A DNA stretch of 64,000 nt from Sporothrix humicola (lineage: Eukaryota; Ascomycota; Sordariomycetes; Ophiostomatales; Ophiostomataceae): contig WNYE01000007.1 in NCBI GenBank assembly GCA_021396245.1, positions 1 to 64,000 of the forward strand, given 5' to 3'. How positions within the stretch are numbered: position 1 is the first letter of the stretch; each line of letters starts with the position of its first letter. A program made the translations under genes and the position numbers. Shown here piece after piece: positions 38,560 to 49,400 of this stretch. The notes under the pieces are model-generated. The model was not told where the DNA came from. It saw nothing but the letters and a program-made list of their open reading frames with translations, and searched no databases.

Positions 38560-39350
38560 CACGGACATACGTAACGGACATTTTTAATATAACCTACGAT
38601 AGTTACCATTTAAAACTCTTAACGTTATTCTTCGTAATTTAATAATTCTATATTCTAAAAACGAAAATATTATTTAGTCGATATATATAAATATATCACC
38701 AGTATCGACTAAATACAACATAATACTACCGCCCCTTTAAATCGTTATAACCGTTACCGGTACTAAACGTCCCCTACTCGTTAATCTCGATCGACTTTAT
38801 ACTTAAACTACCGCCGTCGAAAAAAGGCTTCGATGTAACTTTAATCGTCGTTGATAAACTAATAAAATAAACGTTAATTATTTTAAAAAAAAAAACGTAG
38901 ACGGCCGTCGAATAAAGCGTTACGTTTATTTCAACGTTAAAACAAACGAATTAAAGTATTTTAAAAAAAATCGTATTAAACCACAATCTAAAATTCTTTT
39001 TAAAGCTATAAACATTTATATAATAATAAATATACACGAAACTTTATTATACCACCGTTTACTATCCTTAAACCGACGGACAATCTAAACGCACCATTTA
39101 AACCCTATAAGTATTCTTTCGCCAAGTACTATAATAGTTGTTAAACGTGGAAAACTAACCAAAATATACGCCGAATATCTAATTTTAATATAATTAACGC
39201 TAACACTCGTTTACACGTATATCCTTTAACTAAGTAATCTTCAGCTTTTAACTTAATAACACGTTTAATTTTTTAAAAATTAACGTAAAACCACCGAATA
39301 TCCTACTAATTAAAACTTTACTCTAAGACACCCTTTTCGAAAACTTAATA
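38560..39350 (+). pseudogene. Integrase region of gypsy pol
   Basis: A remnant zinc-binding segment reads Y-H-Q-Y-R-L-N-T-T near 38.69-38.72 kb, with Tyr at the two positions where the C-x-x-C pair of the HHCC finger is expected. It is followed in the same frame by the core start: ISIDFILKLPPSKKGFDV at 38,787-38,840 (first catalytic Asp at 38,793) and V-D-K-L-I-K. The second catalytic Asp and the Glu could not be located with confidence. A C-terminal extension may reach about 41 kb but no chromodomain was recognised. Confidence 0.8.
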
Positions 39351-41402
39351 TTAGTAAAAACACACTTCGACCGTAAACATTAACCTAAATTTTTTTCCCT
39401 TAAAGACCACGTGTATTTTCGTTTCCACCACGGTATACGTTAACCTTTAAACGAACATTTAAACAAATTTAAGTTAAAGTGGACAAACCTTTTCCGTATC
39501 CTTTAACGAGTAAACCGATTAACTTACAAACTAATATTTCTCGAACACTAATAAATTTATAACATAGTCTTAATAACTCACTTTACTCCCGCCACATTTA
39601 ACTATTTTAATCGTTAACTCCCCGTCGTTTTACTTATTACCTCCTCTTTATTACTCGGCCACGTTATTTAACTAAAACACCGTAACCGCCGACTACACAC
39701 GTTCGTTTATTACTTTACGTTAAACGTTAAGTTTAATCGGTGGATCTTAGTCAACGAGTTATTAACTAACGTCGACTATAATAACTTTTTAATTAACTTA
39801 AACCCCGTGTACACTAACTAACGACCGACTTAAGCCGTCGTTAAAATACTTATAATCTCGTTAAAGCCGTCTTAAGCGGATATTAACGTCGCGTTAATTG
39901 TATTTTTTAAACTTTACGACTATATAAACACTGTTACGCGTATAGCTATAACTATTATATTTAAATACGCGAAAACTTACGTATACTTTAACGGTTTTAT
40001 TAATAACTTTAATATTATCCGTCGTTTAAAAACTATACGTAATAATATTTTATTAAACCTAAATACTATTATTTCTAATAACGACGTTATAACGTTTATA
40101 ACCTTATATATTTTTTTACTATACTTAAAAACCACTTAAAACTTTATCGCCCTTTTTTAAAAATTTTTAACTATTAATCTTCGTTAAGTTAAATAAGTTA
40201 AACGTTTTAATTATATACTCGCCGTAATTTATAATATCGACGCCGACTTACCCGATTATACACTAACGGACGTTAAAAAACGTTTTACCGACGACGGTAA
40301 TAACGAGAAGTATTCTACCGGTAACGGTAACCGTAAAAAAAAACGTAAACGTAATAAATTATTTTACCGCTTAAAGTTAATCGTCGTTAAATAAAATACA
40401 CTAATTTAACCGAGTAAAACCGACACTAATACAAGACCTACTAACGTTCGGTTTATTTTACCCTCCCACGAAAAATTTTAAAAAACACAGAAGTTACTTT
40501 TCAAACACTACTATAAAATACTTAAAGTCGCTTAACTATAACTTTTAGCGACACTATCCGACGACCTTAACGAATACGCTCGTTAAGTAAACGTTTTGTT
40601 TACTGCGTTAAGTTACGCCGAGCGAGTAATCTTTTTCGTATACGAAGAAGTTATAAAAGAACGGTTAAACTACCTTTATACGCCGGTTATTATTAACGAA
40701 AATATCGACATTAACATTATCCCCGGTGACCACGACGTCGATAACTAAAACGGTGGACTTTCTTCGAACGCTTTAAAACTAGTGGCGGCTAACGTAAAGA
40801 ATAACTCGGAGGATAACGTGGATTAACCGATAAATAACGAAGATTAACCGAAGGATAACGAAAACTACGACCTCTAATTACCTTAAACGCTTTAAGACTC
40901 CGTGTTCGTTAAAATAATAACCGAGATAAATAATTTCGACGCCGTCGTCGATTATTTATTAACTTACGTTAACGTTATTAAAACGAATAACGAAGATCTC
41001 GTTTTTAACGAAAAGGCAATTATTACAATAAAAAGTTTTATTTTAACTACGCGTAACGTTAAATAAAAAATTAATAATACCGTAAAACGAATCGACTTAC
41101 GTTTCTCCAAACGCCTTTAACTTTTCGTAAAGTATATTTATTTTATATTTATAATTACGTTATATTTTTTTTTTTTTACTTTACGTTTTTACTAATAAAT
41201 AAAAAAAAAAAAAAAAATAAAAACGACGAAAAAAGTTTTATTTTACGTTAATTTTACGTCGGCTCACGTTAATTACCTTACACTAATTTACATTATTTAC
41301 TCTTCACGTTAATTTACATCATTTCTTCTTTACTCTTCGCGTTAATTTACATTATTTCTTTCTTTTCTTTACTCTACGTTCTAAACTTTTCGCACCCGGG
41401 AC

Positions 41403-41600
41403 CTATCAACCACATATAACTTAACGATTAACGATTACTAATCGTCTAACCCCAACAAATCGTAGATCCGTTGGGGTCTTAGTCCTCGCCCTCTCTTAAT
41501 CTTAAGAGAGGCTTTAAATAAATAAATTAAGTTATTTTTTATCACCATATACATTACGTAAACGTACAATACGTAATTTAACGTAAAGCTTATAACATTA
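41403..41600 (+). repeat. Right LTR (198 bp)
   Basis: Colinear with the left LTR without any indel, and carrying 11 of the 14 transition differences as the T or A state. It therefore suffered more RIP than the left copy. The sequence just before it (cgcacccgggac) is not purine-rich, so a standard polypurine tract is not evident. Confidence 0.85.
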
Positions 41601-42084
41601 TTAAAGCTAATATAACTTAAAGATTTTAAGCCACCGAAATCACTTACTTTTACTACGAAGAAGCGGTACAGTACTATAAGAGGAATACGAGAAAGGCGAA
41701 GACGTACGGCGGGCGGCCGAGGTTACGAAAGAAATAACAAAAATAAGCTGCCTCTTTATACAGAGGCTGTGAGTCATATCCCAATGCCACTTCAATAAAG
41801 TAATAACTCATTTATTTATAACTTTTCAAGATGCATTTAAACGTGCCTCTCGAACTGTAAGCTGATGGTCAAGAAAAGGGCTCTGTGGCTGTGCCGGTTC
41901 GCGATGGAACAGCCAGAGGCACAGCGGGAACAGGGAGCACACGCACTAAGCAGGCTGGAGCAGGGACGGCACAGGTGCACGTCCAAAGAAGGAAATTCCT
42001 TGTGAGGTTTTTCGGGTGGTATATTGGGATGTTATACAGTCTCAGCGAGACTCGCCGACCTTGATCCTGACTCTCCCTACAAAT
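41601..42084. other. RIP border and 3-prime flank of the dioxygenase gene
   Basis: RIP-type composition continues about 150 bases beyond the right LTR. It stops between roughly 41,745 and 41,770, where normal CpA/TpG-containing sequence begins (tacagaggctgtgagtcatatcccaatgcc). The remaining 300 bases up to the dioxygenase stop codon show no gene. Confidence 0.75.
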
Positions 42085-43086
42085 CTAATAGGGAACAATA
42101 CCGGCCAGCTGCTTGGCACGTTCGCTCAGGACAGGGTCCTGCAGCGGCCGGCGCACGGCTTCGGCGTAGGACGGGTGCTCATCGGGCGGCAGGCGCGGCT
42201 TGTTGCGCGGCGCGGCCGGGTCGTGCGTGGTGCCTTCCTTCTTGGCCCACAGCTCGCCGCGCCACTTCTGGATTTCGGCGGGGACCATGTCGGCCGGCTT
42301 GTAGCAGACGTAGGCCGCGAAGCGGTTGTTGGTCGACGACGGGGCGGCGCCGTAGTGGATGCACCGCGAGTCCCACAGCAGCAGGTCACCCGGCTCGGCG
42401 CACACCTTGACCCATTTGCAGCCCTTGCTCTCGAGCCAGGCGCACATTTCCTCGTCGACGTTCTGCTGCGCCCACTCGTGCCAGCCCTCGGCGGGCTTCT
42501 TGTGCTCAAACTTGTCCCAGAGCTCGTTGTAGAACTGGCTGGAGCCCTCCAAGACCATCAGGCCGCCATCCTGCGGGCCGTTGGGCAGCAGATTGACAAT
42601 GCCCTGGACGCAGTCAAAGTGCCGCCGCAGCGGCGACTGGTCGACGTGCGACCACGGCGCGAACACCGGGTGTGTGGCCGGCCGCTCCTTCTCGGGGATC
42701 GACATGTTGACGCCGTCAAACGACACGAGCAGCTTGTGCGTGCCCCAAATCTGCTCGAACGGCCCAATCACGCCCGGCTCCGACCGGATGTCCCACACAA
42801 ACTGCTCGTGGCCGACGCCGTACCGCGCGTACAGGCCGCTGCGCGCATACCACGGCAGCTTCTCCGTCTTGTAGGTGGCGCGGTCGTTGCGGTCGAAGCC
42901 CAGCTGCCAGCCCTCGAGCCAGTCGTAGGCGCGGTCGGCATAGCCAAGAGCTCTTTCACGGGGCACGGCCCCCTTGACGACCGTCCAGCCCTTGGTGTGG
43001 AACTGCTCCAGCCAGGCCGGTTTGTCGGCCGTGTCGGCCTTGAGGGTGACGCCGACAGCTTCCGGGGCAATGGTCTGCGTAGCCAT
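42085..43086 (-). CDS. Phytanoyl-CoA dioxygenase (PhyH) family protein
   Basis: Intronless, 333 residues. The PhyH family comprises Fe(II)/2-oxoglutarate-dependent oxygenases acting on acyl-CoA side chains and, in fungi, on many secondary metabolites. The metal triad is visible: H147-x-D149 in PWSHVDQSP and distal H244 in DSRCIHYGAAP, with R255 eleven residues later as the likely 2-oxoglutarate anchor. Length is typical of fungal members. No signal peptide or membrane segment is seen; a C-terminal PTS1 tripeptide is absent (ends VPY). The start is the first ATG (43,084-43,086). GC-rich codon use matches the other genes, with no trace of RIP although the RIP border is only about 330 bases beyond its 3-prime end. 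The substrate cannot be told. A 373-codon open frame on the opposite strand is its shadow. Confidence 0.9.
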   Translation of the reverse strand: MATQTIAPEAVGVTLKADTADKPAWLEQFHTKGWTVVKGAVPRERALGYADRAYDWLEGWQLGFDRNDRATYKTEKLPWYARSGLYARYGVGHEQFVWDIRSEPGVIGPFEQIWGTHKLLVSFDGVNMSIPEKERPATHPVFAPWSHVDQSPLRRHFDCVQGIVNLLPNGPQDGGLMVLEGSSQFYNELWDKFEHKKPAEGWHEWAQQNVDEEMCAWLESKGCKWVKVCAEPGDLLLWDSRCIHYGAAPSSTNNRFAAYVCYKPADMVPAEIQKWRGELWAKKEGTTHDPAAPRNKPRLPPDEHPSYAEAVRRPLQDPVLSERAKQLAGIVPY

Positions 43087-44429
43087 GGTGGTGTTCGGGT
43101 GTTGTTCTTTTTGTTGTTGTTCTATTCAATGGAATAGATAGAGTGGTGTATGTATAGATGAGTTCTGTCTTTGTTGTCCAGGTCACGTTTGTTTCCACGT
43201 GTCGTGTGAGCTGTGTTCTTGTTCTTGTTGAGTTGTGGTGTTTAGTTACAGTCCCAAGAGCAGACTACTAGACAATAGATAATCTCGCATATATATATAT
43301 TTCAATAGGGGCCCCAGCCTCCGGTCTTGCTGTGTCCTATTTTGTCCTATTTCCACCGCAAACAGATTTCCCGTCTCGTTGCCACATATGATGACGTTGG
43401 CCGGCCTTTCCAAAAAAAATCCATACGATGATCAGGCCACAGCCACCGGACTGTGGACCACAAAATTCAAACATCTACGGCCCGTCTGAGAAACAAACAC
43501 GGCTGATGTACGTACACAAAGTGCGAGGTAAGAGATACAGCCACAATGAAGTGGCAAAGTACGGCGTATTGGAAGGCCTTCGACCTTTCTTGATTTTTTT
43601 TCTTCAATTTTTGTCGAGTCATGAGATCACAAGAACAAGGGGGGGTGACTTGCATCCTTGCTGTCGTGTCGTTGACAAAGTTCCGATATCTTGATGGTTT
43701 TACCGTGGCCGGAGAAATAGGGACATCCGGGTCTATTTATCAGTTTATCAGAAGCCGGCCATTTTAGTGCCACCCGGGGCTGCGTCTTGTGGTCAGCTGC
43801 GGGGGTGACTCGATCCACATTCTGGGATCAATGCCATGCAAAGACGCATGTGGAGAAGTGCACGTGGGAATCGAAATCGAATATGGAAATTCTATCGTCT
43901 GGGGTGCCGACAAGCGAGGGTACGAAATGATAACGTATTGGTGTTTTTGCGTATGGTCTTTGCGACGGTTGTATCTGACTGTTAGACGAGCAAGACTTCT
44001 CGTATCCATCACTTCTTTTCTTCTAACACTTATTTGATTAAAGTAATATTTCCTATGTATACCAAAGTCATAAAGCAAGCATTCGGCCACTGTACATGAG
44101 TCTCCAAACAGCAAAAGAATGAGTGAAAGTATTTCTCTTCGTGTTATTGGTCTCATTTTATAGGCCTACAATATAACGGAGACAGTAGTTAAGGTGTATA
44201 AAAGATACAATACATTGTATTCGGTTTGCCTAACAGGACTATGCTATGAATATACAATTTAAGGTATCGTAATGTGCTGAGAGATGAATGTTCATTTCCC
44301 AACCACTTCCTCAGTTATTCGACCGATGAAATTGTCACCGTCAAGCAGCCATGTTCTAAACTAAACAGAGCATTGGTGGCTCATAGGAAGAGAAGATAAT
44401 CTCTCTTCATCTTCCGCTCGCCTGTCCAT
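43087..44429. other. Intergenic, dioxygenase to sugar transporter
   Basis: About 1.3 kb between two minus-strand genes: the promoter of the dioxygenase gene and the 3-prime flank of the transporter. It is moderately AT-rich near 43.26-43.3 and 44.0-44.3 kb. Small open frames here lack family features. No RNA gene was recognised. Confidence 0.6.
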
Positions 44430-46496
44430 CTACTCGATATTGCGCACCTCCGGCTCGGGGACGTCGTTGTCGACGGCCTTGTTGGTCTTGGCGGTGTGGC
44501 GCTGCTCAAAGGCCTCGCGGACAGCCTCCGAATCACCTTGGCGACCGTGGTCGAAGAGCACGGAGACTTCCTCGATCGTGAGCGACTTGGTCTCGGGGAA
44601 GAAGAAGTAGATAAGGACAAAGTACATGACGTCGAGGGCAATGTAGACGATGTAGCTGTTTGGTTAGTGGCGGAATTCAAAAAGTCACAAGGCAAAGGAG
44701 TCGACTTACTACTTCCAGCCGATGGCGGAAAGGGCGACGGGGTTGACCCATTGGTTCTGGCAGTGTTAGTAAGTCGAGTGACTCTTGGTATATATCAACA
44801 GGGGAGAGAACATACAAAGGCTTGCAGAATGCTGGTGATCGAAAGCTGCAGACCGATACCCTTGACACGCATGTGATAGGGCAGAATCTCGGCGTTGTAC
44901 GACCAGGCCAGGGGCGTCCAGCCGATGTCGTAGAATCCGTAAAAGATAAACAGGAAGGGGACGACGGCCAGACCGACACCGCTGCGGCCCGTCTGGGCAA
45001 AGCTGCCGGACAGGGCCGTGATAATGGTAATGGAAACCAGCATGCCGCCCGTCGAGATGAGCCACAGGGGACGTCTGCCAATGCGCTCCGAGTTGGTCGA
45101 GCCGAGGTAGGCGAGGATCAAGTTCCAGATGGCCAGGCCGCCGTTGATTTGAGCTGAGCGGTGTTAGCAGAGGATATAGGAAAGATGCGGAAACAACTAA
45201 ACTTACCAATGGTACGCGTGTCGCCGATGCCAATGAGCTTAAGGATAGGGGTCAGGTAATAAGTTATGACGCCATTGCCTACCCAGTTCTGTATAGTGTT
45301 AGCTACCGTGTGGCATGTTATTTACTAAAGAACACGTGAACTTACACCACCAGAGGCGACCGTCAGGATAACGAGGAGACGGCGACGGTTGCCGGGCGTC
45401 TTGAGGAAGTCGACGTAGCGGGTCTGCGAATTGAGCTTCTCGTCCTCGAGCGCAATGCAAATCTCCTCATACTCCCACTTGACGAGTTCGTCGTCGCGCG
45501 AGCCGTTGGCGTGGTTCTTGGCGAGCATGTCCAGGGCCTCTTCGTGGTGGTCGTTGTCGATGAGCCAGCGGGGGGACTCGGGGATGACAAAGATGAGGAA
45601 AATCAGAGTGACCGTCGGGGCCATGAGCTGGAAGAGACAGGGCGCGCGCCACTGCCAGTCGCCGGCATCCTTCCAACCAAGAGCGCCGTCTAAGGGTGAA
45701 GTGTGTTAGGACTTATCAATGTCGAGACAAAGACAAATAGGTTCGGGATCTTTGGGACTTACAGCAGAACCACGCGGCGACAATGGAGCCAAAGTAGTAG
45801 TTGCAAAAGTACGATGTGGTGACGATAGGGCGAAGTCTAGGGTGAGCAATCTCCTGCAGGAGAACGGCGCTAGTCATCTTGCCCATGGCACCGGCGGCAC
45901 CCATCAGCACACGGCCGCCCATGAACTGGCCATCGTTGCGCGAGAGACCGTTGAGAAGGGCACCGGCAATCAGGATCACACTCGTCACCATAAGAGTAGG
46001 GCGGCGGCCCCAGCGATAGTTGATGAACTCGGCAATGTACGGTGAAATAATGGCGGCTGGAGGATACGTTGTTAGTATCTGTTATGAAATGTAAAGAGAC
46101 AACAATGGCTAAGAGAACTCACGAAGGAAAAGACAGGCCGAGATGACACCCAGGTAGCTGCCCGTAGGACTATTGAAGTACTTTTCCCAGGTAGGGAGAT
46201 TCTGAAGACCGTTCAAAAGAGCACCATCGTATCTAAGTCTTGTCAGCAAAGGCCTTTATAAGATATCTTATCAAGTACTTGTTGTATCTGAATAATCTTC
46301 ACTCACCCAATGTAGAAGACTGCAAAGTACAGACCGATGCACTGGAAGATGTTCCAGCGCAGGCAGGGGTCCTTCCACCACTGCGATGCAGTGTTGTCTG
46401 CGATGGTCAGCGTTTGTGCCTGGTCGAAGAGCAAGTAGAATAACGACGATCATCCTTACTCTGGAGATGCCCAAAACTCGTTTTGGCGGCGGGCAT
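44430..46496 (-). CDS. MFS sugar transporter (hexose/lactose permease-like)
   Basis: Nine exons reconstructed on the minus strand: 46460-46496, 46307-46397, 46123-46232, 45763-46056, 45346-45689, 45207-45288, 44816-45153, 44710-44756, 44430-44655. All eight introns are GT-AG, 53-74 nt, and phases join to one frame of 522 residues, usual for the family. It is a 12-helix plasma-membrane sugar:proton symporter by family. Sugar-porter signatures are present: GRRP at 96-99 after helix 2, GRVLMGAAGAMGK at 128-139, PESPRW at 214-219 before the cytosolic loop, GRRP at 345-348, and PETKSLTIEE at 468-477 after helix 12. The loop at about 221-280 is charged, as expected. The N-terminal WWKDPCLRWN resembles fungal lactose-permease-like members. 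Substrate specificity cannot be read. Start chosen as the first ATG in frame with the conserved N-terminal segment; only 12 codons and one base lie in exon 1. Confidence 0.92.
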
Positions 46497-49400
46497 GGTG
46501 ACCGTCGTGTTTGCGGTGTCGTCGAGATGGCGAAAGATGCGTCGGATGGGTCCAAAGGCGTCCTTGTGTCCTTGTGTCGTGGCGTCGAGGGCAAGTCGTG
46601 CGAAGACGCGTGAAGGAGATGTGAGATGAGAATGCTCGAGACGACCCAGGATGGACGCGACCCCCAAAGTGCTTTATATCAATCCATGCCTGTCGCCTCC
46701 CCGCAAGAACGCAAGAACGCAAAGACGCAAGAAGAAGATGGCTGTCTCTACGAGATGTTTTGCGGAGAAAACCAAGATTGAACAACGATCCAATAGCCTT
46801 TTTCGTATGGGGGACTACTGCGTGGCTACCTTGTCGTTGAACATTTCACCGTCGTTAGCTCGTGGCAGGCCATGGTTTTACCGTACTGCATCTTGGCTCA
46901 CCTTTGAGATTATCCGCGCGGTCAAATCAACAAAGCCTGCCCAAAATCGACCAAAAAGTGACCAAGAAAGACGCCAAAGGACACGAAATGGGACAAAACC
47001 CTCAAAATTCTCCAAAATCTCTGCGGGAACCCCAGAAAACGAGCACAAGGTGAGCCCTTTGGACTCTTCGAGGAAGAAAATGGTGACGAAGAAGAGATCC
47101 CGGAGAGGAGGGCCCGAATTGAACTAACCCCGGTCCAGTCTAGGCGCTCCAGGTCCCCGGGATGGCAGAATGACAGAATGACAGGGACCTGAGGATCCCA
47201 ATACACCGGCAGAATTGCCATGTGCTTGCCATGTTTTGCCGTGTGATCCCAAAGGACCATCGAAATGTTTGGTCTTTGAAAATATCATCCGTGATGCTAT
47301 CATGTAGCCGTCAGATCCCAAGTGGTTTTTCAGAAACTTAAGTTTATTGATCTTGGCATCATGGTTGCAGTCGTCGGTAACACAGTCTCGGATGAGGATT
47401 GCCGGACAGCATAACCCGGTTGGATCTTTAATGTCGAGATAATTGGTCACTCCAAACATCACCGTGAAGGTCTGGAAGAGTGGCTGAAAGTGGCTGGGAA
47501 TTAGCTGGACGATGTTAGATGTCGACGGAAGTTGTATTAAAACAAAAGCAAAGCCCCGTAATTTGTCACGGCCTTCCTACATTTGGTTGAGATGTTTTTA
47601 ACTGGTATTGATTTTCCTTGTCCAGCGTTGGACAACATTGTAAGGTCGGGGAGTTCATCTTGTTGGCAGGATACGTAAGAGGGAGAGTGCCACTGCATGT
47701 TCGAGGCATCTGCCAAACAAGCAGGTTATGTTGTGAGACAATAAGAAACCAGCTCGTAATCGCTACTGCAGCTGTTACTATCGCAGAAACCGGCGGGGTG
47801 TGCCACACACAATGTGCAATGCATTATGTATTTGCAATGTGTGTGCGGACGCGGCCATTCACGGCACTTGATGAATGATAAATGCGATAAGTGATGTGTC
47901 TCTGATTGTGATTGAGATACGACGTATTGATGTGTGGTTTGTGGCATGTGAATGGCGGGGCAGCGTTGTTGGACATCGATTGTTCTGGCCCATGAAAATC
48001 GAAACAAAAAAAGGCTGCTCGGTCCTTTATTTGTTTCAGGCCTCGATCGAGAACACGAAGAACAGGACATATCGGAAGCAGTTCACGCCATAGAAGTTGA
48101 CATTTGCAGCAGGAAGCACACCTACTGTGTCGACAATTGCGGGTCAAACACGATGAATGTTGTACCAGTCGTTTCTCGAGCTCTGACTGGCTGACGTCAA
48201 GTATGGGAATGGTGCGAGTACTCGTCAGGACGACGCCCGCCTTTTGCACTCTTGCACGTTGTGAATTATACAAATGCAGGAATCCTTGCACGGCAGAGGA
48301 TCCGTACTTGACGGAAATGTTTGCTTTCGGGCGGCTTGAGAATACACAGCTTGTTGCAGGAGGACGGACAAGGGCGGCAGGCAAGGCCGTGGCACAGGTG
48401 GGACCGATGCTGTGCCTGGCCGAGTTAGTGATATTGTGATGTGTGTTGTTGGAGTCCCAACGGTTTTCTTCGATCCTATGCTTTGAGTACGTAAGCTGGG
48501 CAAATACAAACACAATGTGTGCCTGTGTCGACACAAAATATCAAAAGATGGTGGGGTCGGCGGCAGGCGGGGACTGCGGTCTGGCCTGGTCGAAACAGGC
48601 ACGGCAAGAGAAGAGACGGTGAAAGGGAAACAAGAAGGCGATAATGATGTGATCAGCATCTGCGGTATCTTTTGGTACACTTCTGACAGTATTGGTACGG
48701 CCAGATTCCGTTGGAGGAGTACATCGTCCCTTGAACGAGGATATTTAGCTGCATCCGTAGGGCGGTAGACCAGGACCATTCAGGTACAGGTAGAGACTTT
48801 GGTGAGGCAACATCGCGGTTTGACGGACTATGGAATCTAGTTCACGTATTGGTTTCTGGGCTGGCTTTATGTGCGTAAGAAGTGTGAGATAAGCCACGGC
48901 CACAGCAGGCAATAAAAGCTTGCACAAAGCAAAGAAAATACAAAGCATACCTCGATATGATGTCTTTCACAGCAGACGTTGCTTTTGCGTCGATGTGAAG
49001 GCTGTAAAAAGTGATACAAGGCGGGGCTGGTCTTGGGCAAAGCCGTGGAAGAAGAGGGTGCACTGCGTACATTGTGCATGCAGAATGCTGTGGAGGGGTG
49101 CGATGGAGACGGTGTGGCTCCAGAATAGCGGTTATGGGTCTGGAAAGACGGCCGGGTATGGTGTAAGACGATTTCCCCTTCCCACCTCCAATTTTCTTTT
49201 TTCCTTAATTTTTTTCTCGATTTGATGTGTTGTTCTTTTTCTGTTCTTTGATTTTCTGCTGTGTTTCGGGCCTGTCGCTTATCCCTTGCAGATGCAGAAG
49301 AAGAAACTGTTAGCTATCCAACACCGCACGTTGCTGGCCGACTCCTTTTGCGCAGTAGATATACCATCGGCTTTCATTCTTGTATCTGACGAGTGGTACT

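Larger units (their letters stand above)
33201..41600 (+). mobile_element. Ty3/gypsy LTR retrotransposon, RIP-inactivated
   Basis: Two 198-bp direct repeats of equal length enclose 8.0 kb. Reading on the + strand finds, in order: a gag-like frame (about 34.0-35.6 kb); a protease-like D-T-G at 35,905-35,913; the protease-RT linker; a reverse transcriptase with R-D-L-N-K-I-T and Y-Y-D-D; an RNase H region; and an integrase with a zinc-finger remnant and a core reading S-I-D-F-I. RT before integrase is the Ty3/gypsy gene order. All pol motifs from 36.0 to 38.9 kb are in one frame (codons at positions 3n). The element carries many TAA/TAG stops and cannot be functional. No target-site duplication, clear primer binding site or polypurine tract was found. 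Confidence 0.88.
1..41755. repeat. RIP-mutated AT-rich heterochromatin-like block
   Basis: Seen: the stretch is very AT-rich, with few CpA and TpG dinucleotides but plentiful CpG (runs such as ttaacgttaacg). Few open frames of 60 codons or more survive. Known: RIP in Pezizomycotina converts C to T, preferentially in CpA, in duplicated DNA on both strands, and such blocks are usually methylated heterochromatin. Inference: the block is a pile of inactivated repeats, at least one of them a Ty3/gypsy element. The left edge lies outside the window, so its full size and whether it is pericentromeric, subtelomeric or an internal AT isochore cannot be told. No telomere repeat is visible. Confidence 0.93.

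Noticed and set aside
41385..41402. gcacccgggac before the right LTR as a tRNA-derived primer site for a reverse-oriented element
   Set aside because: All pol motifs are on the + strand, so a primer site at this end would be on the wrong side.
42016..43137. 373-codon open frame on the + strand
   Set aside because: Antisense shadow of the dioxygenase gene: Arg/Pro/Val/Leu-rich with no family features, while the minus strand has a complete PhyH protein.
47824..48534. 236-codon minus-strand frame
   Set aside because: No domain, no splice-consistent neighbours, composition like random translation; overlaps equally open frames on the other strand.
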